A stretch of 38,725 nucleotides of DNA. Origin: an uncultured Brachyspira sp. GTDB lineage: Bacteria; Spirochaetota; Brachyspiria; Brachyspirales; Brachyspiraceae. Below the pieces are notes generated by a model, which did not search any database, was not told where the DNA came from, and was given only the letters and a program-made list of their open reading frames with translations. Positions 8,689 through 17,484 of this stretch are shown here, one piece after another. Each line of letters starts with the position of its first letter. Positions within the stretch are counted from its first letter, which is position 1. The stretch is from contig CASGDY010000020.1 in the NCBI GenBank assembly GCA_949300355.1, positions 1 through 38,725 of the forward strand. Direction: 5' to 3'. A program made the position numbers and the translations under genes.

Positions 8689-8884
8689 TTTTTTTACTTT
8701 GTTTTTTTTTGATAGGTTTATATTATATATTAAATGTACTAAAACGATAATAATTGTCAGAATAACATTATATAAATAATATAAATTTCTTGATTTTATG
8801 AAACGATGAGGTAATAATCTTCATATAATATTTTCGATTTTATTTTTATTATAATTTTTTATTTAAAAATTAATATTTTTTTAC

Positions 8885-8890
8885 TATAAT
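8885..8890 (+). promoter_or_regulatory. Possible -10 element for htrA
   Basis: TATAAT lies about 65 bases before the htrA start in the 267-base gap. The -35 region is weak (TTTAAA-like), so this is tentative. The rest of the gap is AT-rich with nothing else recognisable. Confidence 0.35.
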
Positions 8891-8955
8891 AAAGTTGTGG
8901 CAAATTATTAAAATTTTAGTCCGAAAAATACATTAGAACTGGAGGTTATGAGTAT

Positions 8956-10467
8956 ATGGAGCAAAAAAAACGTTCATTTATGTTCTTTTTAAACCTTGGG
9001 CTTACATTTACTTTGGTTGGTATAATTATTTCATTTTTCATATTTTCTTATGAAAAAAATTATAAAAAAGATGAGTTCTTGGTTCATGCACAAGCAGCAC
9101 CTGAAAAAACAGCTTTTACAGGTTCATTAGATGGAGCTTTAGCTGTAGAAAATGCTATAAGAGATGTAGTTGATAAAAATATGCCTGCTGTAGTTAATAT
9201 ATCTACAGAAATAGAAGCAGGACAAACTGAAGAAGACAGATATGCTGATGAATTTTTTAGATTTTTCTTCGGCGATCAAATGCCTAGACAAAGAAGAAGT
9301 CAGAAATCTTTAGGAAGCGGTTTCATAATTAATGAAGAAGGATATGTACTTTCTAATTACCATGTTGTGAAAGGTGCTACTAAAATTATGATTACACTTT
9401 ATGGAGAAGAAGGTGAACTTCCTGCAAAACTTATAGGATATGATGAGGCTTATGATTTAGCATTATTAAAAATTGATACTGAAAACAGAACTTTCCCTTA
9501 TGTTGCTTTAGGAGACAGTGATGCTATAGAGCCTGGAGAATTTGCTATTGCTATAGGTAACCCTTACGGACTTAATAATACAGTTACTTTTGGTATTGTA
9601 AGTGCTAAAGGAAGAAGCGATGTTGGTGCTAATAAATATCAGAGATATATACAAACTGATGTTGCTATAAACCCTGGTAACTCCGGAGGTCCTTTATTCA
9701 ATATTCATGGTCAGGTTATAGGAATAAACACATTAATATATTCTACTTCAGGCGGAAGCATAGGTATAGGATTTGCTACACCTATTAATCTTGCTACTTC
9801 AGTAATGACTGACTTAAAAGAAAACGGAAGAGTTACAAGAGGATATTTAGGCATATATTTACAAGATATTGACGGAAATCTTTCAAGAGGTTTGAATGTT
9901 AAGCAAAACAGCGGTGTTTATGTAAGCGAAGTTATACCTGATTCACCTGCTGCAAAAGGAGGCTTACAGGACGGAGACATTATAATAGAGTATGACGGCG
10001 AAAAAATGACTAAATCAGGTGATTTATTCAATAAAGTAGCCACTACTAAAGTAGGAAAAGAAGTTACTGTTAAATATTTGAGAAACGGAAGAGAAAGAAG
10101 CACTAAAATAACTATAGAAGCCAGAGTTGAAGATGAAGAAGTTGTACCTACAAGACAATCTCAGAATAACTCACAAAGCAGTACTCGTTCTTGGATGGGA
10201 TTAGATGTTTCTAATATTACTCCTGAAATATCTCAAAGACTTCAGATAAGAAGCAATGAGAGAGGAGTTGTAGTTCTTAATATGACTCAAAACTCAAAAG
10301 CCTATCAATACGGACTTAGACCTGGAGATGTTATCAAAGCTATCAATGGCATAACAATATCAAATACTGATGATTATGACAACTTTGTGAAATCTTATGG
10401 AAATGATAAGTCCTTTACAATAACTATAAAACGAGCAAGAATGACTTATGTTATAATTATAGAATAG
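8956..10467 (+). CDS. htrA: HtrA/DegP-type periplasmic serine protease with two PDZ domains
   Basis: This 503-residue envelope protease degrades or refolds damaged exported proteins. An uncleaved-looking N-terminal membrane segment (about 8-32) places the body in the periplasm. The trypsin-like domain carries the full triad: H136 in SNYHVV, D167 in YDLAL and S243 in NPGNSGGPL. Two PDZ domains follow, at about 290-395 and 410-503, each with a GL..GD.I pattern. GGAGG at 8941-8945 precedes the ATG by ten bases. It is a single gene closed by a terminator. Confidence 0.95.
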   Translation: MEQKKRSFMFFLNLGLTFTLVGIIISFFIFSYEKNYKKDEFLVHAQAAPEKTAFTGSLDGALAVENAIRDVVDKNMPAVVNISTEIEAGQTEEDRYADEFFRFFFGDQMPRQRRSQKSLGSGFIINEEGYVLSNYHVVKGATKIMITLYGEEGELPAKLIGYDEAYDLALLKIDTENRTFPYVALGDSDAIEPGEFAIAIGNPYGLNNTVTFGIVSAKGRSDVGANKYQRYIQTDVAINPGNSGGPLFNIHGQVIGINTLIYSTSGGSIGIGFATPINLATSVMTDLKENGRVTRGYLGIYLQDIDGNLSRGLNVKQNSGVYVSEVIPDSPAAKGGLQDGDIIIEYDGEKMTKSGDLFNKVATTKVGKEVTVKYLRNGRERSTKITIEARVEDEEVVPTRQSQNNSQSSTRSWMGLDVSNITPEISQRLQIRSNERGVVVLNMTQNSKAYQYGLRPGDVIKAINGITISNTDDYDNFVKSYGNDKSFTITIKRARMTYVIIIE

Positions 10468-10494
10468 TGCTTTAATAAAAAAGTTAATAAAAAG

Positions 10495-10531
10495 GAATTG
10501 CAGGTGTATAAATGTCTGCAATTCTTTTTTT
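10495..10531 (+). terminator. Rho-independent terminator of htrA
   Basis: GAATTGCAG (10495-10503) pairs perfectly with CTGCAATTC (10516-10524), followed by seven T residues. Confidence 0.9.
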
Positions 10532-10625
10532 ATATTAAACGCCTTATATTAATTATGTTAACTATTTTTATATTTTGTACTTGCATTCATAATTGATTTA
10601 ATATATTATTAATGAAATATATTAT

Positions 10626-10656
10626 TTGACAATTGAAATTTAAGTTTTCATATATA
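10626..10656 (+). promoter_or_regulatory. Promoter of alaS operon
   Basis: TTGACA (10626-10631) is a perfect -35 element. The -10 region is a TATATA run (10651-10656), with spacing 17-19 depending on the register. It lies about 35 bases before the ribosome site of alaS. Confidence 0.55.
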
Positions 10657-10687
10657 TAAATGTTCTTAAAAATAGGAGTAGTTTATC

Positions 10688-13291
10688 ATGACACATTTAG
10701 AATTGAGAGAAAAATTTAAAGAGTTTTTTAAAAGTAAAAAGCATGCTATAGAGAAATCATCATCTCTTATACCAATAGACGACCCTAGCCTATTATTTAC
10801 CACAGCGGGAATGCTGCAATTCAAACCTTATTATGCTGGTATAAAAAAAGCACCTTATTCAAGAGTTGCTACTATACAAAAATGTTTTAGACTTTCTGAC
10901 TTAGAAAATATAGGAAAAACAGCAAGACACCATACATTCTTTGAGATGTTCGGTAATTTCTGTTTTATGGGCGATTATTTCAAAAAAGAGGCTATAGAAT
11001 TTGCTTGGGAATTTTCTACTCAAGTTATTAAACTTCCTATTGAAAGAATATATGTTTCTATTTATGAAAAAGACGATGATGCTTTCAAAATTTGGAATGA
11101 GCATATAGGCGTGCCAAAAGAGAAGATTGTAAGACTTGGAAAAAAAGACAATTTCTGGGGACCTGCTGGAGATTCTGGAGCTTGCGGACCTTGCAGTGAG
11201 CTTTATATTGATATGGGTGAAGAGAAAGGATGCGGAAAGCCTGATTGTTTTGTCGGATGCGATTGCGAAAGATATTTAGAGTTTTGGAATTTAGTATTCA
11301 ATGAATTTTTCCAAGATACTGAAGGTAATTTATCTCCTCTTCCTAATGTTGGTATAGATACAGGAATGGGACTTGAAAGATTATGCTATATTACTCAAGA
11401 CGTAGAAAGCAATTATCAAACTGATGTAATGAAGCCTATAGTTGATGCTATAGCTAAAAAATTGAATGTTAAATATGATGATAAAAATAAAACTAAAATC
11501 AATTTAATAGCAGATCACTTAAGAGCATTGGTATTTGTAATATCTGAAGGCTGTACTCCTTCTAATGAGGGAAGAGGCTATGTACTTAGAAGACTTTTAA
11601 GAAGAGCTTTGAAAACTGCAAGCGATTTAGGACATAAAGGTTCTTTCTTAAATGAAATTACATCTTCCGTAGTTAATGTATATAAAGAGATATATGATTA
11701 TCTTCCTAAAGAAGAAGAAAATGTAAAAAGAATATTAAAAGAAGAAGAAAACAAATTCATAAACACAATATCAGCAGGTATGAATAAACTTTATGCTGTA
11801 ATGGAAGAAAATAAAGACAGCAAAGTAATATCAGGCAAAGATGCTTTCATGCTGTTTGATACTTACGGACTTCCTATTGATATAACAGAAGAGGAAGCAT
11901 CAGATCATGGATTTACAGTTGATAAGTCTGGATTTGAAGAGGCTATGGAAGAGCAGAAAAAAAGAAGCAGAGGAACGGGAGAAGATAAAAGATCAAAATT
12001 CGGATATGTTGAAAATTATGAAACTAAATATGTCGGAGAAGAGACTGATAATTTAATAAACGGCGTAAATGCAAAAATAGTTGCTGTATATGAAGATAAT
12101 GCCAAAAAAGATAAAACTTCATCTTCAAAAGCCGTTATTATCACAGATGTTTCACCTTTCTATGGAGAAATGGGCGGACAGATCGGAGATAATGGATATA
12201 TAGAAAACAGCAAAAAAGAAATAATAAAAATTATAGATACTCAAAAGAAAGAAAATACTATTATACATATAGCAGACTGCAGCAGTCATTCTTTAAGTGT
12301 AGGCGAAGAAATAAAATTATTCGTTAATTTCGACAGAAGATGTGCTATAAGAAAAAATCATACAGCTACACATATACTTCAAAAGGTATTAGAGCTTACA
12401 TTGGGAAGCCATGTTAATCAGGCTGGAAGTTTTGTAAATGATGAATATTTGAGATTCGACTTCACCCACCCTGATTCAATTTCAGAAGATACATTAATAA
12501 GCATAGAAAATCAGGTTAATGAGGCTGTATTTAAATCAATGCCTGCTGTAATAAAATATATGCCTAAAGAAGAGGCTATTGCTTGCGGTGCTAAGGCTTT
12601 ATTTGGAGAAAAATATCCCGATACTGTAAGAATACTTGATATAGGAAATGGTTTTTCAGTAGAGCTTTGCGGAGGAAGCCATTTGACAAATACATCAGAA
12701 GTTGGTTTTTTTCATATAGTTAGTGAAGGTTCTGTGGCTAGCGGAGTAAGAAGAATAGAGGCTATCACAGGATTAAAAGCTGCTAATGAAGCTAGTAAAT
12801 TATTCAGTAAAGTGAAAAATTTAGCACATATACTTAATGCTTCAAAAACAGATGAGCTTACTGTAAGGGCTGAAAGTCTTCAAAATGAAGTAAAAAAACT
12901 TCAAAAAGAAATTAAACAGCTTAAAACTTCAGGTGCTTCTGCTGTTTCATTTATGGATAATTTTGAAGATTTGAAAGGAATTAAATTCTATAATTTAGAG
13001 TTTAATGAAGATATTAAAGAAGTTAGGCTTTACGCTGATACTATAAAAGAGAGAGTAAAAGACAGTATTGCTGTAATGATAAGCAAAACCGATTCTTCGA
13101 ACTCCATACTTGTGCAGATAACAGGTAATGCTTTAAAAGAAAAAAAATTATCTGCTAATAATATAATAAAAGATATTATTGCTGCTGCAGGAGGACGCGG
13201 AGGCGGAAAAGATACTTTTGCTCAAGGTTCTATAGATAATGTAGAAAAAGCTAAAGAAGAAATTAATAAATTAAAAAGTAAGTGGTTATAA
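10688..13291 (+). CDS. alaS: Alanyl-tRNA synthetase
   Basis: This 867-residue class II synthetase charges tRNA-Ala in the cytoplasm. The N-terminal aminoacylation core is visible (FTTAGMLQFKPYY, then ARHHTFFEMFGNF). The editing domain has the zinc-site motifs HTATH (in KNHTATHIL) and CGGSH. A coiled coil and the C-Ala domain with a glycine-rich GGRGGGK stretch near the end complete the usual order. The length is normal. AGGAG precedes the ATG. It heads a run of four plus-strand genes, the next starting nine bases after its stop. Confidence 0.97.
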   Translation: MTHLELREKFKEFFKSKKHAIEKSSSLIPIDDPSLLFTTAGMLQFKPYYAGIKKAPYSRVATIQKCFRLSDLENIGKTARHHTFFEMFGNFCFMGDYFKKEAIEFAWEFSTQVIKLPIERIYVSIYEKDDDAFKIWNEHIGVPKEKIVRLGKKDNFWGPAGDSGACGPCSELYIDMGEEKGCGKPDCFVGCDCERYLEFWNLVFNEFFQDTEGNLSPLPNVGIDTGMGLERLCYITQDVESNYQTDVMKPIVDAIAKKLNVKYDDKNKTKINLIADHLRALVFVISEGCTPSNEGRGYVLRRLLRRALKTASDLGHKGSFLNEITSSVVNVYKEIYDYLPKEEENVKRILKEEENKFINTISAGMNKLYAVMEENKDSKVISGKDAFMLFDTYGLPIDITEEEASDHGFTVDKSGFEEAMEEQKKRSRGTGEDKRSKFGYVENYETKYVGEETDNLINGVNAKIVAVYEDNAKKDKTSSSKAVIITDVSPFYGEMGGQIGDNGYIENSKKEIIKIIDTQKKENTIIHIADCSSHSLSVGEEIKLFVNFDRRCAIRKNHTATHILQKVLELTLGSHVNQAGSFVNDEYLRFDFTHPDSISEDTLISIENQVNEAVFKSMPAVIKYMPKEEAIACGAKALFGEKYPDTVRILDIGNGFSVELCGGSHLTNTSEVGFFHIVSEGSVASGVRRIEAITGLKAANEASKLFSKVKNLAHILNASKTDELTVRAESLQNEVKKLQKEIKQLKTSGASAVSFMDNFEDLKGIKFYNLEFNEDIKEVRLYADTIKERVKDSIAVMISKTDSSNSILVQITGNALKEKKLSANNIIKDIIAAAGGRGGGKDTFAQGSIDNVEKAKEEINKLKSKWL

Positions 13292-13300
13292 GATTTTTAT

Positions 13301-13969
13301 ATGAAGAAAAATATTATACTTTTAATATTTGCTGCTGTAAGCTCTTTGCTTATTATTTCATGTTCTGCTAAAGATGTTACATTAAGAAGAATTGAAGATG
13401 TACATAAAGCAGAGCAGAAACTTGCAAAAAATCCTGGCGATGAAGAGACTATATTAGAAGTACTTAATGCTGCACAAAACGGCGGAAGAGAGGTACGCGC
13501 TGAAGCCATATGGGTGCTTGGAAAAATAGAAGCGGATATTGCATACAGTGATTTTCTCCGTGCTAGTGTTGAAGACCCTGATTTTAATGTAAGATGTTTG
13601 GCTGTGCTAGGACTTGGAAAATTAGATGCTAATAATCCTGAAGCTATTGACAGGATTAAAAGAGCTATATCAGATACTGATTTGCAGGTTCAGATAGAAG
13701 GTCTTAAAGTGGCCGGACAAATGAATGCTAAGGCTCTTTTAAATTCTATACTCGATAGTTTATCAAGTAAAAATAAATGGGTTAGAATGGCTGCTGTAGA
13801 AGCATTAAAAGATTATGATGATGCCAGAGTTGACAGATCTTTAAATCTACTAGCTTCTACGGATAAAGACTATGCTGTAAGATCTACTATAAATCAGGTT
13901 ATAGAATATAGAAAAAACAAGAAAAATGCAGTTGAAGAGGAAGTAAAAGAAACTGCAGCAGCAGAATAA
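13301..13969 (+). CDS. HEAT-repeat lipoprotein
   Basis: This 222-residue protein begins with a signal peptide and lipobox ending IISC at about residue 21, so it is probably an N-terminally lipidated envelope protein. The body is built of HEAT-like helical repeats: segments such as VRAEAIWVLGKIE, VRCLAVLGLGKLD and VRMAAVEALKDYD recur every 30-35 residues. Such repeats usually form a curved scaffold for binding other proteins. The last 15 residues are Glu/Lys/Ala-rich. It starts nine bases after alaS with no strong ribosome site, suggesting translation coupled to alaS. Confidence 0.82.
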   Translation: MKKNIILLIFAAVSSLLIISCSAKDVTLRRIEDVHKAEQKLAKNPGDEETILEVLNAAQNGGREVRAEAIWVLGKIEADIAYSDFLRASVEDPDFNVRCLAVLGLGKLDANNPEAIDRIKRAISDTDLQVQIEGLKVAGQMNAKALLNSILDSLSSKNKWVRMAAVEALKDYDDARVDRSLNLLASTDKDYAVRSTINQVIEYRKNKKNAVEEEVKETAAAE

Positions 13970-13995
13970 TAACATAATAGAGGAAAATATATTAA

Positions 13996-14781
13996 ATGAA
14001 TAATAAAATTAATTTTCTTTTTATATTTATAATATTATCTTTATTTATTATCGTATCATGTGCTTCAAAATATTCTTATGTAAGAGTAGATAATATAATA
14101 GAGAAAAATAGAACTATTGCTGTTGCTTCTTTCACTTTTCCAAAAAGTATGACTAATGATTATTGGGATAGATTAAAATATTTAAATACTGAAATATATA
14201 CTGATTTTGTATTAAACAGTTTCATTAGCAATTTTAATTCTCAAAATGAAATGGTTAAGCTTGTAACTTTACAGGAAGCTATAGGAAATAAAGAATTTGC
14301 TAAGCTGCCGAATCATTCTATATTAGGCTCTGATTATGTTGCTGCAACAGGTACTCTTGCCACTAACAGATTGAATGAAGAAACTTTAGCTTTGCTTGCT
14401 GATAAAGTAGACGGAGTAATGTATGCCAAATCTGCTATGTCTTTTTGGTCTCAGAAAGTAAAAATAGATTTTGAGATTTATGATATAGATGGAAATTATT
14501 TATGGATAGATACCATAAATGGAGCTTCTTATTATATAATAGGAGATACAGGAGCACCTACTAAACAAACAGCTTATGAAATAGTTATAGCTGATGTTAT
14601 GAAGTATCAAAAAAGACATGCTGAAGAATTGTATATAGTTATAGATCAGGCCATATCAAATGGGGTAAGCGGATTAAAAGGAAAAGTACCTTATGCATTC
14701 AATACTAATGATATCATATTCACACAAAAAACATTTAGTTTAACTAATGAAGATTATGCAAAAAAGGCGGGTATATATTAA
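13996..14781 (+). CDS. Predicted lipoprotein of unknown function
   Basis: This 261-residue protein has a lipoprotein signal (long hydrophobic run, IIVSC at about residue 22). The mature part opens with RTIAVASF and later has ADKVDGVMYAKSAM and an EIYDIDGNYLW strand. This loosely recalls periplasmic CsgG/LpoB-type folds, but I cannot place it in a family. GAGGAAA precedes the ATG. It follows the HEAT lipoprotein by 26 bases and its stop codon shares one base with the next start, so the three small genes form one transcript with alaS. Confidence 0.8.
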   Translation: MNNKINFLFIFIILSLFIIVSCASKYSYVRVDNIIEKNRTIAVASFTFPKSMTNDYWDRLKYLNTEIYTDFVLNSFISNFNSQNEMVKLVTLQEAIGNKEFAKLPNHSILGSDYVAATGTLATNRLNEETLALLADKVDGVMYAKSAMSFWSQKVKIDFEIYDIDGNYLWIDTINGASYYIIGDTGAPTKQTAYEIVIADVMKYQKRHAEELYIVIDQAISNGVSGLKGKVPYAFNTNDIIFTQKTFSLTNEDYAKKAGIY

Positions 14782-15071
14782 TGGCACAAAAACAAAAAAT
14801 AGAATTAAATTTTAGTGATGTAGATGATTTTCATTTTAAAAAACCACTTAAAGGTTATATGCTTAAAATAGCAGAAGATCATTATGTTATAGGCAATGAG
14901 GATTTAGCTATAAAATCTACAGGAAAAACTCCTAAAGAGGCTGCTGAATTGGTTAAAGAGCAGTTTATAGTTCTTGCTAATGATATAATGTACAAATCAA
15001 AATATGCACCTTTAAGCGAGAGAGAAAGAAAGAAAGTAAATATTATCAATTCTATATGTGATATTATTTAA
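14781..15071 (+). CDS. 96-residue hypothetical protein, possible HicB-like fold
   Basis: This is a small soluble protein whose ATG overlaps the preceding stop (TAATG). The middle reads YMLKIAEDHYVIGNED, then a strand, then STGKTPKEAAELVKEQF. This strand-strand-helix order with a TPKEA turn is like HicB or related small alpha/beta folds. No toxin partner (HicA) is adjacent, so a toxin-antitoxin role is not supported. The tail is basic. It is probably cytoplasmic, and its function is unknown. It is the last gene of the alaS unit, ahead of a strong hairpin. Confidence 0.72.
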   Translation: MAQKQKIELNFSDVDDFHFKKPLKGYMLKIAEDHYVIGNEDLAIKSTGKTPKEAAELVKEQFIVLANDIMYKSKYAPLSERERKKVNIINSICDII

Positions 15072-15084
15072 AAGTATTTATATT

Positions 15085-15136
15085 AAGTTTTAAAAAGTGA
15101 GTATTATTTATTTAATACTCGATCTTTTTAAAACTT
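15085..15136. terminator. Bidirectional terminator between convergent genes
   Basis: A long two-part stem is present: outer arms 15085-15097 and 15124-15136 (13 perfect pairs, T-rich on both strands) and inner arms 15099-15106 and 15113-15120. It lies between a plus-strand gene and a minus-strand gene and can serve both. Confidence 0.85.
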
Positions 15137-15146
15137 CATAAATTAA

Positions 15147-15566
15147 TTATATTTTTCTATAGTCTTTATATTTTTCCATTAATTCATCGAATATTTTAGC
15201 AGCTTCAAATATCAAGTAATCGCATCCTTTTTCTTCATCTCTGTAATGTTCTACTAAATAATCGCAATTAATGCTATTCATTTTTTCATTAAACTTATTT
15301 ATATATTCTGCTTCTATTTCTTTTAAAAGAGTACCTTCATGTCCTCTATCTTCTATAAAAGCCTTAGCAAAAGCCATTATTCCGCCTGTTAATATACCGC
15401 AAGTGATACCAACAGCCATACCGCCTCCAAAGCCTGCCGCCAATTTCAAATCATTTCTATTTATGCCAAGTTCATAAACTTTATTAGCTCCGTAAAGCAT
15501 TTTTTCAGCACAATTCAAATCTTCTGCCTTACCAAATCCGGAATATAAATACTCATATAATGTCAT
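15147..15566 (-). CDS. C_GCAxxG_C_C family putative redox protein
   Basis: This 139-residue protein has the family layout. An early NCAEKMLYGAN cysteine (C19) is followed by the glycine-rich GFGGGMAVGITCGILTGG with a cysteine, then cysteines at NCDYLV and GCDYL. The family is thought to be redox-active from its conserved cysteines, but no reaction is established. It starts 15 bases after the fabH stop with an AAGGAGG site that overlaps the end of fabH, so the two form an operon. Confidence 0.82.
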   Translation of the reverse strand: MTLYEYLYSGFGKAEDLNCAEKMLYGANKVYELGINRNDLKLAAGFGGGMAVGITCGILTGGIMAFAKAFIEDRGHEGTLLKEIEAEYINKFNEKMNSINCDYLVEHYRDEEKGCDYLIFEAAKIFDELMEKYKDYRKI

Positions 15567-15581
15567 AAAATACCTCCTTAA

Positions 15582-16559
15582 TTAGAATTTAATTAAAGTA
15601 GATCCCCAAGTAAGTCCGGCTCCGAAAGCAGTAAGAAGAACATAATCACCTTCTTTTATTCGTCCTGCCTCGAATGCCTCAGTTAATGCTATACCTACAC
15701 TTGCTGCAGATGTATTGCCGTATTTTTGTATATTAATATAAAATTTATCATCATTCAAGCCTAAAGTTTTTGCAACTGCATTCATTATTCTAGTATTAGC
15801 CTGATGAGTTATTATAAGTGATAAATCTTTTAAATCTAAATTAGCATTTTTAACAGTTTTATTAATAGTTTCATCGAAAGTCTTAACAGCCTTTTTAAAA
15901 ACTTCAGTACCTGCCATACTTATAGTATTTGTATTATCTTCAACATTCTCCTCTGTAATAGGATTAACACTTCCGCCGCCTTTTACTATAAGTATTTCAT
16001 CATTAGGCTCAGAACCTATATCTGTTGAAATAATGCCTTTAGAATCATCTGAAGAAGCCTCTAATAAAGCACTGCTAACCCCATCTCCAAATAATATAGC
16101 AGTAGTTCTATCTTCCCAATTAAGTATATCAGAACATTTTTCAGCAGCAACTATTAAAACCTTCTTACATTCTCCGCTTTCTATAAGTGAAGCAGCTGTA
16201 TTTAAAGCATATATATATCCTGAACAAGCAGCAGATATATCAAAAGCAAGACATGAATTTTTTATATTAAGTGCCTTTTGTACAAGTCCTGCAGTAGAAG
16301 GAAATGTATATGATTTTGTAGAAGTAGCAACTATTACAGCATCAACGTCTTCTAATACTGCTCCTTTTTCTTTTAATTTTTTTGCTGCTTTTACTGCCAT
16401 ATCTCCTGTACTTTCTTTTTTATCTGCTATTCTTCTCTCTTCTATTCCTGTTCTTGAAACTATCCAATCATTATTAGTATCTAATTTCTTTTCCAAATCA
16501 TAATTAGTTACTATATTTTCCGGTAAATATGATGATAAATATTTAATACTAGCTTTCAT
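15582..16559 (-). CDS. fabH: 3-oxoacyl-ACP synthase III
   Basis: This 325-residue condensing enzyme starts fatty acid synthesis by joining an acyl-CoA primer to malonyl-ACP. The catalytic triad is complete: C112 in SAACSG, H252 in THQANTRI and N282 in YGNTSAAS. The length and N-terminal start (MKASIKYLSSYLPENIVTN) match the family. AGAGAG lies upstream of the ATG. It is the promoter-proximal gene of a pair with the C_GCAxxG_C_C protein and is not embedded in a larger fab cluster here. Confidence 0.95.
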   Translation of the reverse strand: MKASIKYLSSYLPENIVTNYDLEKKLDTNNDWIVSRTGIEERRIADKKESTGDMAVKAAKKLKEKGAVLEDVDAVIVATSTKSYTFPSTAGLVQKALNIKNSCLAFDISAACSGYIYALNTAASLIESGECKKVLIVAAEKCSDILNWEDRTTAILFGDGVSSALLEASSDDSKGIISTDIGSEPNDEILIVKGGGSVNPITEENVEDNTNTISMAGTEVFKKAVKTFDETINKTVKNANLDLKDLSLIITHQANTRIMNAVAKTLGLNDDKFYINIQKYGNTSAASVGIALTEAFEAGRIKEGDYVLLTAFGAGLTWGSTLIKF

Positions 16560-16676
16560 AAATTTAAACTCTCTTTATATTATTTTATCAATTTTCTTAA
16601 ATCAATTTTAATTTAGAAAAAGATAACAATCATATGATTTTATGTCAATAGTATTATAGTTATAATTAACTATATT

Positions 16677-17306
16677 TTATATATTTTTATCTTTTACTAA
16701 ATAAATCATAGGAACGCTTATCACTGTAACAGCATATTTTACTATGAAATTAAATATAAATATTCCTACCAAAGCATCAAAAGGCAAAGCTCCCCAGAAC
16801 GCTATAGCAACAAATACTAAATTATCTACAGGTATACTGAAAGCATTACTTATTAATACTCTAAGCCATTGATGCTTCTTTGTTATCTTAGTTACAAAAA
16901 GATGATATATTTCTGTATCAACAAGCTCTGATAATGTAGAGCCTAGTATAGATGCTATTGCTATTCTTAAAACAGGGCTTAAAGTCAATTGAAAAGCCTC
17001 ATTAAACTCCCAGCTTGCATCTGCAGGTATTTGAGATATTATATAAAAATAAATAGGAGAAAAAATATTGATAATTGCTGATACTATTATAAGTTTCTGA
17101 GTATTTTTCTTACCTATAGTTTTATGAGCCATATCTCTTATTGTAAAAGCTAATGGATATAGAAATGTGCCTCCGTCAACTGCAAGACTTAAAACATTAG
17201 CTATCTTAACGCTTGCTATATTTGATATCATTTGACAAGCTATATAAGAACAAATAATCAGTATAGTAATAAATGAAATACTAACATCCTCTTCATGTTT
17301 TTTCAT
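16677..17306 (-). CDS. yhhQ: YhhQ/VUT-family queuosine precursor transporter
   Basis: This 209-residue integral membrane protein has about six hydrophobic segments. The layout fits the YhhQ (VUT) family, known for uptake of queuosine precursors such as preQ0 and preQ1: an N-terminal ANVLSLAVDGGTFLYPLAF segment, a STLSELVDTEIYHLF motif and a late ISNAFSIPVDNLVFVAIAFWG segment. The acidic residues in the second and third segments match the family. The upstream region has no visible preQ1 riboswitch. The ribosome site is weak. The substrate assignment rests on family knowledge. Confidence 0.82.
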   Translation of the reverse strand: MKKHEEDVSISFITILIICSYIACQMISNIASVKIANVLSLAVDGGTFLYPLAFTIRDMAHKTIGKKNTQKLIIVSAIINIFSPIYFYIISQIPADASWEFNEAFQLTLSPVLRIAIASILGSTLSELVDTEIYHLFVTKITKKHQWLRVLISNAFSIPVDNLVFVAIAFWGALPFDALVGIFIFNFIVKYAVTVISVPMIYLVKDKNI

Positions 17307-17484
17307 ATTAAAAAACCCATTAATTTGATATATTTAGTTGATATATAATATACTAAAAAAATATTTTAGTCTATAGTTTTTTTATAATAAAAAAAATCTG
17401 TTTTTATATAAAAAAATTACATATTATTTACACAATTTTTATTATATTTATATATAGTTATAAGTTGTTAGGAAGGTCATAAAA

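Noticed and set aside
14781-15071. HicB-type antitoxin of a toxin-antitoxin pair
   Set aside because: The fold resemblance is weak and no HicA-like partner lies on either side.
17307-17400. preQ1 riboswitch upstream of the YhhQ-type gene
   Set aside because: No preQ1 aptamer core or matching pseudoknot could be seen in the leader.
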